Of a stretch of 64,000 bases of DNA, positions 8,108-16,664 are shown piece after piece (position 1 is the first letter of the stretch; each line of letters begins with the position of its first letter). The position numbers were made by a program, and so were the translations under genes. This DNA is from Streptomyces sp. SID13726 (GTDB lineage Bacteria; Actinomycetota; Actinomycetes; Streptomycetales; Streptomycetaceae): contig NZ_JAAGLY010000015.1 of the NCBI RefSeq assembly GCF_010548375.1, forward strand, positions 175,568 through 239,567, in the 5' to 3' direction. The notes below the pieces were generated by a model, which did no database searches, was not told the DNA's origin, and saw nothing but the letters and a program-made list of their open reading frames with translations.

Positions 8108-10417
8108 ATGACCTCGCAGCCGGAGAACCACTCACAGGTGCGCCGCAGAGCCGTACTCGGCACCGCCGTGGCCGGAGCGGCGGCCGCCGCCTTACCCGGC
8201 ACGGCCCACGCCGTACAGCAGGAGCCCGCCGCGGCCGACGGCAGACACCCGTGGAAACTCCGCGACACCATGACCACCGACCGCGCCTGGGCCGGATTCC
8301 TGCGCGGCCAGGACCTGTTGTGGACCAGGCTCCCCACGCTCTGGTACGAGGGCCCGTTCCTCGGTGACGGCCTGCTCGGCAGCATGATCTACCAGGAACC
8401 GGGCGCCAACCGGATCCGCTTCACCGTCCAGCACGGCCGGGTCCAGGACCACCGCCCCGAGTTCGGCAGCGGCTGGGGCACCTGCCGCCTCCCCGTCGGC
8501 CGGCTGACCCTCGAACCGGCCGGCACCGTCACCGCCGTCGACTGGCGCCTGAGCCTGTGGAACGCGGAACTCACCGGCACCGTCACCACCACCGCGGGCA
8601 CCCTCACCCTCGCCGCCCTGATTCACGACGAGGTCCTGGCGGTCCGCGTCACGGCCGACGGCGACGAACGGGCCGACTGGACCTTCCACCCCGAGGAAGC
8701 CGTCAGCCCGAGGAAGATCAGTGAGGCCCCGCCCACCGGCTACACGCCCAACCCGCCCTGGACCACCCGCACCACCGCGGACGGCACGGAACAGGTCCTC
8801 CAGCCCCTGACCGGCGGCGGCGAGACGGCAACGGCGTACCGGCGCTCCGGTACGGACCTGCTGCTGAGCGTCGGACACAGCCACCCGTCCGACACCGCGG
8901 CCGAGGCCGACTCCCTGCGCAACCTCCGCCGCGCGAAGTCCTACGACACCCTCAGGCAACGGCACACCCGCTGGTGGCACGCGTTCTACCGCAAGAGCTT
9001 CGTGTCGTTCCCCGACCAGCGGCTCCAGAGCTTCCACTGGATCCAGCTCTACAAGGTCGCCTCGGCCAGCCGCGCGGGCGGTCCGGTGATGGCCACGTGC
9101 GGCCCCTGGCTGGAGCCCACCCCCTGGCCCGCGGTGTGGTGGAACCTCAACGTGCAGCTGGAGTACTGGCTCATCCACGGCTTCAACCACCCCGAACTCG
9201 ACTCCCTGGCCACCACCCTGCGCCAGAACCAGGAACAGCTCGTCGCGAACGTCCCCGCCGCCTACCGCTCCGACAGCTCGGGCGTCGGCCGCAGCTCCGA
9301 CATGTTCGCCAACCGCGGTGTCGGCATGCCGGGTACGGGCGCCGAGACCGGTGACCTCACCTGGGCGCTGCACAACGCCTGGCTGTCCTACCGCCACTCC
9401 ATGGACGAGTCCCTGCTGCGCGACACCGTCTACCCGGTGCTCCGGCGGGCGATCAACTACTACCTGCACTTCCTGACCCCCGGCAGCGACGGCAGGCTCC
9501 ACCTGCCCAGCACCCTCTCACCCGAGTACCCCGTCGTCCCGCCGCAGGACACCAACTACGACCTGGCCCTGATCCGCTGGGGCTGCCGGACCCTCATCGA
9601 GTCGGCCGAACTCCTCGGCATCGACGACGAGTCGAGGCCACGCTGGCAGGAGGTCCTGGCCAGGCTGGTACCGTACCCGGTCGACGACAACGGCTTCATG
9701 ATCGGTGCGGACACCCCGTACGCGCAGTCCCACCGCCACTACTCGCACCTGCTGATGGTGTATCCGCTGTACCTGGTGAACTGGGACCAGCCCGGCAGCC
9801 GCGACCTGATCAGGAGATCGGTCGAGCACTGGCACGCGCTGACCGGCTCCCACCGCGGCTACAGCTACACGGGCGCGGCCTCGATGTACGCGATGGCCGG
9901 CGACGGCGACACCGCGATCACCTACCTCCGCAAGTTCTTCGACCCGACCACCCGCTACCCGTGCCGGGCGAACACGCACTACACCGAGGCGGGCCCGGTC
10001 ATCGAGACCCCGCTGTCGGCCTCGCAGTCCCTGCACGACATGTTCTGCCAGAGCTGGGGCGGAGTGATCCGCGTCTTCCCGGCCGTCCCCACAGCCTGGG
10101 CGGATCTAACCCTGCACGACTTCCGTGCCCAGGGAGCGTTCCTGGTCAGCGCCGTCCGCGCAGCGGGCAGGACCCGCTTCGTCCGGATCAGAAGCCTGGC
10201 GGGCGAACCGCTGAGAGTGAAGCACGGACTGACCGGCCGGCTCACCGTCCTCCTCGACGACGGCCGCCCGGCCCGCACCCGCGACCTCGGCGACGGCGTG
10301 CTCCGCGTCGACCTCCCGAAGGGCCGCGAGGTCCTGATCCACTCCGGCTCCCGCCCCGACCTGGTCATCGCGCCCGTCGCCGTGAGCGAGCCGGGTGCGG
10401 CGTGGGGGCTGCCGTAA
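8108..10417 (+). CDS. secreted glycoside hydrolase, GH95-like (alpha-L-fucosidase family)
   Basis: A 769-residue protein with a twin-arginine-like signal (VRRRAVLGTAVAGAAAAALPG, cleavage near AHA-VQQ). The body has an (alpha/alpha)6-barrel pattern, with WWNLNVQLEYW (the Asn-Leu-Asn motif known in GH95 catalysis) and STLSPEYP, which would hold the catalytic glutamate, followed by HRHYSHLLMVYPLYL. GH95 enzymes cleave terminal alpha-L-fucose or galactose from glycans. The ATG at 8108 follows CTGGAGGA and precedes the signal peptide; an earlier in-frame codon at 8006 would place the promoter inside the gene. The GH97 gene follows after 36 bp, so the two form an exported glycan-degrading operon. 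Confidence 0.75.
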   Translation: MTSQPENHSQVRRRAVLGTAVAGAAAAALPGTAHAVQQEPAAADGRHPWKLRDTMTTDRAWAGFLRGQDLLWTRLPTLWYEGPFLGDGLLGSMIYQEPGANRIRFTVQHGRVQDHRPEFGSGWGTCRLPVGRLTLEPAGTVTAVDWRLSLWNAELTGTVTTTAGTLTLAALIHDEVLAVRVTADGDERADWTFHPEEAVSPRKISEAPPTGYTPNPPWTTRTTADGTEQVLQPLTGGGETATAYRRSGTDLLLSVGHSHPSDTAAEADSLRNLRRAKSYDTLRQRHTRWWHAFYRKSFVSFPDQRLQSFHWIQLYKVASASRAGGPVMATCGPWLEPTPWPAVWWNLNVQLEYWLIHGFNHPELDSLATTLRQNQEQLVANVPAAYRSDSSGVGRSSDMFANRGVGMPGTGAETGDLTWALHNAWLSYRHSMDESLLRDTVYPVLRRAINYYLHFLTPGSDGRLHLPSTLSPEYPVVPPQDTNYDLALIRWGCRTLIESAELLGIDDESRPRWQEVLARLVPYPVDDNGFMIGADTPYAQSHRHYSHLLMVYPLYLVNWDQPGSRDLIRRSVEHWHALTGSHRGYSYTGAASMYAMAGDGDTAITYLRKFFDPTTRYPCRANTHYTEAGPVIETPLSASQSLHDMFCQSWGGVIRVFPAVPTAWADLTLHDFRAQGAFLVSAVRAAGRTRFVRIRSLAGEPLRVKHGLTGRLTVLLDDGRPARTRDLGDGVLRVDLPKGREVLIHSGSRPDLVIAPVAVSEPGAAWGLP

Positions 10418-10453
10418 CCGCCGTGCCCCCGACGCCCAACTGAGAGGTTTGAC

Positions 10454-12346
10454 ATGGCTGTTGTGATCAGAACCGCGGTCGCGGGGCTCTGCGCCGGACT
10501 GCTGGCCACACTCTGCACCACCCCGCCCGCCGAGGCCGGGCAACAAAGCGACCGGGCGTGGTCCGTGTCCGCGGGGGCACACGCGCCGCGCGCCCGGCTG
10601 GCGTTGGACGACACCACCGGCACCGTGACCCTGTCCGTGTCCCGGGACGGCCGTACCGTCATCGAACCGTCCCCCGTCGGACTCGTCACCGAACAGGCCG
10701 ACCTGTCCAAGGACTTGCGCTTCCTGCACCGCAAGGACCGTACGGTGGACGAACGTTACCGGACGAAGTCCGGCAAACGCCTGGACCGCAGGGTCCACAT
10801 GAAGGAGACCCGCCTGTCCTTCGCCACCGCCGCGGGCGCCCGCCTCGACCTGCTCGTACGTGCCTCCGCCGACGGCATCGCCTACCGCTACGTCCTCCCG
10901 GCCGGCTCCGGAGACGTCCTCGACGAGACGTCCGCCTTCACCCTCCCGCCGGACGCGAAGGCATGGCTGGGCACCTACCGGGTCGACAACGAGGGCCAGT
11001 TCGCCCAGTACACGGCGGCGTCCGCCCCCACCGGCGAGTACTCCGACCAGGCCCTGTTCGCGACCGACGGCGGTTACACCCTGCTCGCCGAGTCCGACCT
11101 CACCGGCGCCTACTCCGGCGCCCGCCTCGCCCACACCCAGGGTTCCGGCACCTACCGCATCGAACTCGCGGACACCCGCGTCGAGTCGACCGGCCGACTC
11201 ACCACCCCCTGGCGGGCGATGGTCACGGGCGACCTGGCCACCGTGACCCGCTCCACCTTCACCGACGACCTGGCCCCCGCCGCCAGGGTCCGCGACACCT
11301 CATGGATCAGGCCGGGCACGGTCCTGTGGACATGGCTGGCGGGCGGGAAGGAGGCAGGACAGAGCCTCGCCGCGCAGAAGGCGTACGTCGACTACGCAGC
11401 CGAGCGGGGCTGGCCGTACGAGGCGGTCGACGCGGGCTGGTACTACCGGCCGGGGGAGTGGGACGTCACCGACCCCGACTGGCAGACCGACAGTTGGATG
11501 CCCGAACTCGTCCGGTACGCCCGCGCGAAAGGCGTCGGCATCGTCGTCTGGATCCACCAGCGCGACCTCGACACCCCCGAGGAGCGCGCCCAGTGGCTGC
11601 CGACCCTGGAGAAGTGGGGCGTGAAGGGCGTCAAGATCGACTTCATGAACTCCGAGGCCCAGTCCATGCTCCGGTGGTACGACACGATCCTGAAGGAGAC
11701 GGCCGCCCATCACCTGATGGTCGACTTCCACGGCTCGACGATCCCCAAGGGCATCCAGCGGACGTGGCCGCAGGTGATGACCCTGGAGGGCGTCGCGGGC
11801 GAGGAGAAGCGCACCAACACCGCCGCCCACCTCACCACCCTGCCCTTCACCCGCAACGTCATCGGTTCCATGGACTTCACCCCGGGCGCGTTCCAGCGCG
11901 TGGGCCTGCGTCCGAACTCCGACGCGGCCGAGGTGGGTCTGACGGTGGCCTACGAGTCGGGGCTCCAGATGTTCGCGGGCACCCCCGAGTCGTACGAGGC
12001 CCGTCCACTGGCCCGGGCGTACTTCGACCAGGTCCCCGCGGCCTGGGACGACACCCGTCTGCTGGCCGGTGAACCGGGCCGGGAGGCGGTGCTGGCGCGC
12101 CGGAGCGGGGAGCGCTGGTTCATCGGCGGCGTCTACGCGGGCGAGGCCCGCACCGCCGGGGTACCGCTGACGCTCGGCCCCGGCCGCTGGCTGGTCGAGA
12201 CGATCCGGGACGGCGCCGCCGGCCTCGTCCAGGACCGGCGGGTCGTCCGCGACGGCGAGAAGCTGAGTGTCGACGTCGTGGCGAACGGCGGCTTCGCCGC
12301 ACTCGCCTGCCCCTGGCGGCCCGGCATCACCACCTGTCACCGCTGA
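10454..12346 (+). CDS. secreted glycoside hydrolase family 97 protein
   Basis: A 630-residue protein with a Sec signal peptide (AVAGLCAGLLATLCTTPPAEA). It has the GH97 layout: N-terminal beta-sandwich, catalytic barrel with WTWLAGGKEAGQ, YEAVDAGWYY and KGVKIDFMNSEAQ, then a C-terminal beta domain. The aspartate in KIDFM aligns with the nucleophile of retaining GH97 alpha-galactosidases, whereas the inverting alpha-glucosidase branch uses glutamates, so alpha-galactosidase-like activity is the better guess. A glutamate in LEGVAGEEK may be the acid/base. It lies directly downstream of the GH95-like gene and shares its promoter. Confidence 0.85.
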   Translation: MAVVIRTAVAGLCAGLLATLCTTPPAEAGQQSDRAWSVSAGAHAPRARLALDDTTGTVTLSVSRDGRTVIEPSPVGLVTEQADLSKDLRFLHRKDRTVDERYRTKSGKRLDRRVHMKETRLSFATAAGARLDLLVRASADGIAYRYVLPAGSGDVLDETSAFTLPPDAKAWLGTYRVDNEGQFAQYTAASAPTGEYSDQALFATDGGYTLLAESDLTGAYSGARLAHTQGSGTYRIELADTRVESTGRLTTPWRAMVTGDLATVTRSTFTDDLAPAARVRDTSWIRPGTVLWTWLAGGKEAGQSLAAQKAYVDYAAERGWPYEAVDAGWYYRPGEWDVTDPDWQTDSWMPELVRYARAKGVGIVVWIHQRDLDTPEERAQWLPTLEKWGVKGVKIDFMNSEAQSMLRWYDTILKETAAHHLMVDFHGSTIPKGIQRTWPQVMTLEGVAGEEKRTNTAAHLTTLPFTRNVIGSMDFTPGAFQRVGLRPNSDAAEVGLTVAYESGLQMFAGTPESYEARPLARAYFDQVPAAWDDTRLLAGEPGREAVLARRSGERWFIGGVYAGEARTAGVPLTLGPGRWLVETIRDGAAGLVQDRRVVRDGEKLSVDVVANGGFAALACPWRPGITTCHR

Positions 12347-12373
12347 GCGCGCACGACCGTTGCACGGACCGTG

Positions 12374-12400
12374 TCCGACCGGCCGCACCGGCTGGTCGGA
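12374..12400. terminator. hairpin after GH97 gene
   Basis: TCCGACC at 12374-12380 pairs with GGTCGGA at 12394-12400, with further partial pairing in the loop. It lies 28 bp past the GH97 stop and 52 bp before the hydroxylase start, and probably ends the glycosidase operon. Confidence 0.6.
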
Positions 12401-12451
12401 TACGGCCCGTAGGTCCGGCGCCGTCGTTAGGCTGGCGGGGGAGGTGCCCAA

Positions 12452-13717
12452 GTGGCCGCAGAGGCAAGCCAGTTGCAGGATTCATCCGAGTCCACCACCG
12501 TCGTCGTGGTGGGTGCGGGCCCGGCCGGGATGACCGTCGCGACCCTGCTCCGGCGCAGCGGCATCGACTGCGTCGTCCTGGAACGCCGTTCCCGCGACCA
12601 CGTGGCCGGGCGACAGCGCGCCGGAATCGTCGAGACACGTGCGGTACGCATGTTCGACGGCTGGGGCCTGGCCGACCGAGTGCTGGGTGGTGTGCCGTAC
12701 GACGGCGTCCTGGAGTTCCGGGTGGACGGCGACCGCCACCTGGTCTCGGACCATGACGGCACGGACGGTCCGTCGGCCCGCCTGTGTCCCCAGCAGGTTC
12801 TGGTCCAGAAGCTCACGGCGGCCTACCTGGAGGACGGCGGTGACGTGCGCTTCGAGGCCGCCGACGTCTCACTGCACGACCTCACCGACGCTGACTCTCC
12901 GGGGCGTGCGACGGTCCGTTACCGCGCCGCGGACGGTGGGTCGCACGCGATCACCTGTGATTTCGTGGCCGGTTGCGATGGCGAGTACGGGGTGAGCCGT
13001 ACATCTGTCCCTGACGGCGCCCTCACCGTGCACGCCTTCGACCACGGCATCGGATGGCTGACCGTTCTGGCCGACGCCCCGCCCCCGGCCCACCCCCTCC
13101 TCGCCGTCAGCCGGGAGGGTTTCGCCGCTCACTTCCCGCGCGGCCCGCACGCCAGCCGCTTCTACGTCCAGTGCCCGCCCGCCGATGATCCGGCGAACTG
13201 GCCGGACGCCCGCGTCTGGGACGCACTGCGCACCCGGCTCGGCGACCCGGACCTCCCCTCCGGAACGATCACCGACCGCGAGGTCTTCCGCCTGCGCAGT
13301 CTCGTCCACGACCCGATGAGCCACGGCCGCCTGTTCCTGGTGGGCGACGCGGCGCACATCGTGTCGCCGATGGGCGGCAAGGGCATGAACCTCGCGCTGT
13401 ACGACGCCGATGTGTTCGCACGCGCTGTGCGGGACTGGGCCGGGGGCGACGACGCGGGGCTGCGCGCGTACTCGGCGCGTTGTCTGCGGCGGGTCTGGAA
13501 CGACCAGGAGTTCTCCCACTGGCTCACCCGGACCGTGCACGACGCGGGCGACGGAGAGCCCTTCCTGCGCCATCTGGCGCGCGCCCGCCTGGACCGCCTC
13601 TTCAACGCCCCGGGCGCGGCAAGGGCGTTCACCGAACTCATGACCGGCCTGGACCCGGCCGGCGAGTCACCGACCCGGCAACTCTCCGGCAACCTTCCCG
13701 CGACCGGCGGCGACTGA
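12452..13717 (+). CDS. FAD-dependent aromatic hydroxylase, 4-hydroxybenzoate 3-monooxygenase-like
   Basis: A 421-residue flavoprotein. The FAD-binding GAGPAGMTVATLL is near residue 22, ERRSRDHVAGRQRAGIVE corresponds to the PobA RIRAGVLE region, and GDAAHIVSPMGGKGMNLAL is the second FAD motif near residue 295. PobA hydroxylates 4-hydroxybenzoate to protocatechuate with NAD(P)H and oxygen. The GTG start follows a strong GGAGGTG. The N-terminal extension of about 15 residues is longer than usual. No protocatechuate ring-cleavage genes are nearby, so the substrate is uncertain. Confidence 0.8.
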   Translation: MAAEASQLQDSSESTTVVVVGAGPAGMTVATLLRRSGIDCVVLERRSRDHVAGRQRAGIVETRAVRMFDGWGLADRVLGGVPYDGVLEFRVDGDRHLVSDHDGTDGPSARLCPQQVLVQKLTAAYLEDGGDVRFEAADVSLHDLTDADSPGRATVRYRAADGGSHAITCDFVAGCDGEYGVSRTSVPDGALTVHAFDHGIGWLTVLADAPPPAHPLLAVSREGFAAHFPRGPHASRFYVQCPPADDPANWPDARVWDALRTRLGDPDLPSGTITDREVFRLRSLVHDPMSHGRLFLVGDAAHIVSPMGGKGMNLALYDADVFARAVRDWAGGDDAGLRAYSARCLRRVWNDQEFSHWLTRTVHDAGDGEPFLRHLARARLDRLFNAPGAARAFTELMTGLDPAGESPTRQLSGNLPATGGD

Positions 13718-13772
13718 CAGGTCGGAAGCTCCATCGACCGGAGGCCGGCCCGCACCGCACAAGGACACGCCC

Positions 13773-14750
13773 GTGGCATCTCGCTCGCATCGTTCTCCGG
13801 CACCCGCCGGCCGCAGTCGGCGGACCGCCGTCGTCTGCGCGGCCGTCGTGGCCGTGGTCGCCCTGGTGGTGGCCGTGGTCGTGGCGTTCGGCCCCGGCCA
13901 CGAGAGGTCAGCGGCCGGTTCCGCCGCGGTCACCCCCGTTGCGGGCGCGGCCACCACCACCGCGGCGGCCCCGGAACGCGAGCCGGCCACCGCATCCCCG
14001 TCCCCGTCGGGGTCTGCGTCCGCGTCGCCGTCCGGCAAGGACAGCCCGGCGCCCGCAGCGACCGGCACATCACCGCGCCGGCCGTCGACCCCGGCCGCGG
14101 ACCCGGCCCGCAAGGCATCCGGTTCGGCGACGCAGGCCGGCCGGATCGAGCCAGGTGTCTCCTACAAGGGCGTGGCCACCTTCTACGACGTCGGCAACGG
14201 CGACGGAGCCTGTCTGTACGGCCCCACCTCCGACGTCATGACGGCCGCGATGAACCACGCCGACTACGAGACGGCCAAGGCCTGCGGTGCCTACATCCTC
14301 GTCCGCGCCGCGAGCGGTGCCTCGGTCACGGTCCGCGTCACGAACGAGTGCCCGCTGCCCTGCGCCCCCGGCCAACTCGACCTCAGCGCCCAGGCCTTCG
14401 CGAAGCTCGCCGCCCCTGTGCAGGGCCGTATCCCCATCACCTGGAGCCTGGTGAGCCCCAGCACGTCCGACACGATCTCGATCCGCTACAAGACGGGCTC
14501 GAGCAGCTTCTGGTGCGGCATCCAGGCGATCGGCCACCGCAACCCGCTGGCCCGCCTGGAGGTGAGGACCTCCTCCGGCTGGAAGGAGTTGCCCCGCACC
14601 GAGTACAACTACTTCCTCTCCGAGCAGGGCACCGGCTGCGGTGGCGCGATCAGGCTCACCGACCTCTACGGCGAGCAGCTGGAAGTCACGGGCATCGCCG
14701 TGAAACCGGACGTGGTGCAGGCGACCGGGTTGCAGTTCGCCCGGCACTGA
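13773..14750 (+). CDS. secreted expansin-like protein (DPBB plus C-terminal CBM63-like domain)
   Basis: A 325-residue protein with an N-terminal membrane/signal segment (VVCAAVVAVVALVVAVVVAF), a long Ser/Pro/Ala-rich linker to about residue 125, then a double-psi beta-barrel (GVATFYDVGNGDGACLYG, VRVTNECPLPCAPGQLDLS). The final 90 residues (GIQAIGHRNPLARLEVRT to GIAVKPDVVQATGLQFARH) resemble the second domain of bacterial expansins. Bacterial expansins bind cellulose or cell wall and loosen it without hydrolysis. The start is GTG. This may anchor to, and project from, the cell surface. Confidence 0.78.
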   Translation: MASRSHRSPAPAGRSRRTAVVCAAVVAVVALVVAVVVAFGPGHERSAAGSAAVTPVAGAATTTAAAPEREPATASPSPSGSASASPSGKDSPAPAATGTSPRRPSTPAADPARKASGSATQAGRIEPGVSYKGVATFYDVGNGDGACLYGPTSDVMTAAMNHADYETAKACGAYILVRAASGASVTVRVTNECPLPCAPGQLDLSAQAFAKLAAPVQGRIPITWSLVSPSTSDTISIRYKTGSSSFWCGIQAIGHRNPLARLEVRTSSGWKELPRTEYNYFLSEQGTGCGGAIRLTDLYGEQLEVTGIAVKPDVVQATGLQFARH

Positions 14751-14822
14751 TCGCTGGTTCAGCTGACCGTGTCCACTGGACCCCGGCGTTGACACATTCC
14801 CATATGGGCATGCGATGGGGTC

Positions 14823-15185
14823 ATGGCACGAGCGGCGACGACCTCGGACGCGTTCAACGCGATCGCCGAACCGCAGCGGCGGGAGATCCTCCTGCTGCTG
14901 CGGGCAGGCGAACGGCCCGTGACCGACCTGGCCCAGACCCTGGGAATGACCCAGCCGCAGGCGTCCAAACACCTGCGGGTCCTCCGCGAGGTCGGTCTGG
15001 TGCAGGTCCGCGGCGCGGGCAAGCAGCGGCTGTACGGCCTCGACGCCCGCGGGCTGCACCCCGTCCGCGAATGGCTGGGCGGCTTCGAACAGTTCTGGAA
15101 CGAGACCTTCGGCCGGCTGGACGAGTACGTGCAGGACCTGAAGCAGCTACCGAAGGAGGAACCCCCGCATGACGCCGACGAGTAG
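14823..15185 (+). CDS. ArsR-type winged-helix transcriptional regulator
   Basis: A 120-residue protein with the ArsR winged helix (FNAIAEPQRREILLLLRAG, then DLAQTLGMTQPQASKHLRVLREVGLVQVR). It lacks the metal-binding cysteines of ArsR/SmtB, which fits the subgroup that controls SRPBCC/AHSA1 operons. Its 3' end overlaps the start of the SRPBCC reading frame by 17 bp, so the genes were once one operon. Confidence 0.88.
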   Translation: MARAATTSDAFNAIAEPQRREILLLLRAGERPVTDLAQTLGMTQPQASKHLRVLREVGLVQVRGAGKQRLYGLDARGLHPVREWLGGFEQFWNETFGRLDEYVQDLKQLPKEEPPHDADE

Positions 15186-15721
15186 CAACGACGAGCCCAC
15201 TCCGGCCCCCACGACGGTCCCAGCTCCCACCACCGACCCCACGACCACGGACCGCGAGGTCGTGATCTCCCGGTCCGTCGACGCCCCGCGCGAGCTGGTC
15301 TTCCAGGCGTTCACCCAGGTCCGGCACCTGTCCCGCTGGTGGGGACCGGAAGGATTCACCACCACCACGCTTCGCATTCCGTACGGGCGGGGTCTGGGAC
15401 TTCGTGATGCATGGACCGGACGGCACCGACTACCAGGAGTGGATCACCTGGACCGAGATCGTTCCGCCGCACCGGATCACACTGCGGCACGGCGAGTTCC
15501 GCGACGACCCCAACGCCTTCGAGACGGTCCTGACCTTCGAACCGGACGGGGAGAAATCCCGGGTCGTGATGCGCACGGTCTTCCCCACCAAGGAACTGCG
15601 CGACGAGGCCGTGGAGAAGTACCACGCCGTCGAGGGCGGCGAACAGACCCTGCACCACCTCGCGGTCTACGCCGCCGAACTCACCCGCGACGCCACCGCG
15701 CCCGAGGAACCGGAGCACTGA
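15169..15721 (+). pseudogene. SRPBCC (AHSA1-like) protein, frameshifted
   Basis: The first frame encodes REVVISRSVDAPRELVFQAF and LSRWWGPEGFTTTT, then goes out of phase. The +1 frame resumes exactly there with RFAFRTGGVWDFVMHG and runs to the natural end at 15721. Together the parts make a normal AHSA1/SRPBCC ligand-binding protein of about 180 residues. The slip lies near 15365-15372 in a run of ACC repeats. It could be a real mutation or a sequencing error. The stop overlaps the next ATG. Confidence 0.8.
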
Positions 15722-16170
15722 TGGCCGGCAAGGTGTTCTTCAGCGTGACGGTGTCGCTCGACGGCTTCATGGCACCCGAGGCCGTCCCCGTCGAGACCCT
15801 CTTCTCCTCCGACGGCCAGGACGACCCGCGGGTCCGGTACTGGATGGCGTCGTGGTCGCGGCTCCAGGCATGGGCGTTCCCGCAGCGCTGGTTCCGCGAG
15901 AACCTCGGACTCGGCCAGGGCGGCGAGGAAGGCCTCGACAACGACATCGCACGGACCACGCACGAACGCACCGGTGCGAGCATCATGGGCCGCCGCATGT
16001 TCGACGCCGGCGAACGCGCCTGGCCGCGGGAGGCACCGTTCCACACCCCGGTCTTCGTCCTCACCCACACCCCGCGTGATCCCTGGCCGCGCCCGGGCGG
16101 CACCACCTTCCACTTCGTGACTGACGGCATCAAGAGCGCCCGCTGGGCTCGGAGCGCCTCCTCGCCTTGA
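15721..16170 (+). CDS. dihydrofolate reductase-like (RibD C-terminal) protein, 3'-truncated
   Basis: A 149-residue protein starting VFFSVTVSLDGFMAPE, with GASIMGRRMFDAGE and PVFVLTHTPRDPW, the usual pattern of the RibD C-terminal/DHFR-like family in ArsR-SRPBCC operons. Homologues normally continue about 50-60 residues past FVTDGI with a GGA nucleotide-binding segment. Here the frame changes character after FVTDGIKSA and stops at 16170, so the C-terminus appears deleted. Probably non-functional. Confidence 0.72.
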   Translation: MAGKVFFSVTVSLDGFMAPEAVPVETLFSSDGQDDPRVRYWMASWSRLQAWAFPQRWFRENLGLGQGGEEGLDNDIARTTHERTGASIMGRRMFDAGERAWPREAPFHTPVFVLTHTPRDPWPRPGGTTFHFVTDGIKSARWARSASSP

Positions 16171-16229
16171 CCTGCGCGGTCGCCACACCATGACGACAGA
16201 TGACGTCAGCCACATGCGACCCTGCCCCC

Positions 16230-16628
16230 ATGAACGATCTCGGCGATGCACACCTGCGCACCTGGACGCTGCACTTCATGGCCCTCTTGGCGGCCGACAC
16301 ACAGGACCAGCTCGCCTGGCTGGGCGAGCGTGAGGTGGAGACGAAAGACGTCGTCGAAGAGGTGGAGCTGATCTGCCGGGTCTGCGAACAACTCACGGAG
16401 CGCGGATTCTTCGAACCCGAGGACCTGCGCGCTTTTCGAGACCTCGGCCACCGCCTGGCCAGGATCGACGTCTCCTGCCGTGTCGGACACTGGGACAACG
16501 CCCTGACCACAGACCCGGCATGGGACGACATACGCCTCCTCGCCCGCCAGGTCCTCCGCACCAGACTCGGCGACTGGCAGCAGCAGCCACTGCCCCGTCC
16601 GGTGCGCCCCGGCCCGCCCGACCACTGA
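16230..16628 (+). CDS. small hypothetical protein
   Basis: A 132-residue acidic, helix-rich soluble protein (HFMALLAADTQDQLAWL, then VVEEVELICRVCEQLTERGF) with no motif I recognise. An ATG at 16230 follows a weak ribosome site; an earlier in-frame codon at 16200 would add ten residues. It converges on the LRV-repeat gene with only 36 bp between them. Confidence 0.55.
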   Translation: MNDLGDAHLRTWTLHFMALLAADTQDQLAWLGEREVETKDVVEEVELICRVCEQLTERGFFEPEDLRAFRDLGHRLARIDVSCRVGHWDNALTTDPAWDDIRLLARQVLRTRLGDWQQQPLPRPVRPGPPDH

Positions 16629-16664
16629 GGGCTTGTTCGGCGGTCCTCACCGCCCGCACCGCCG

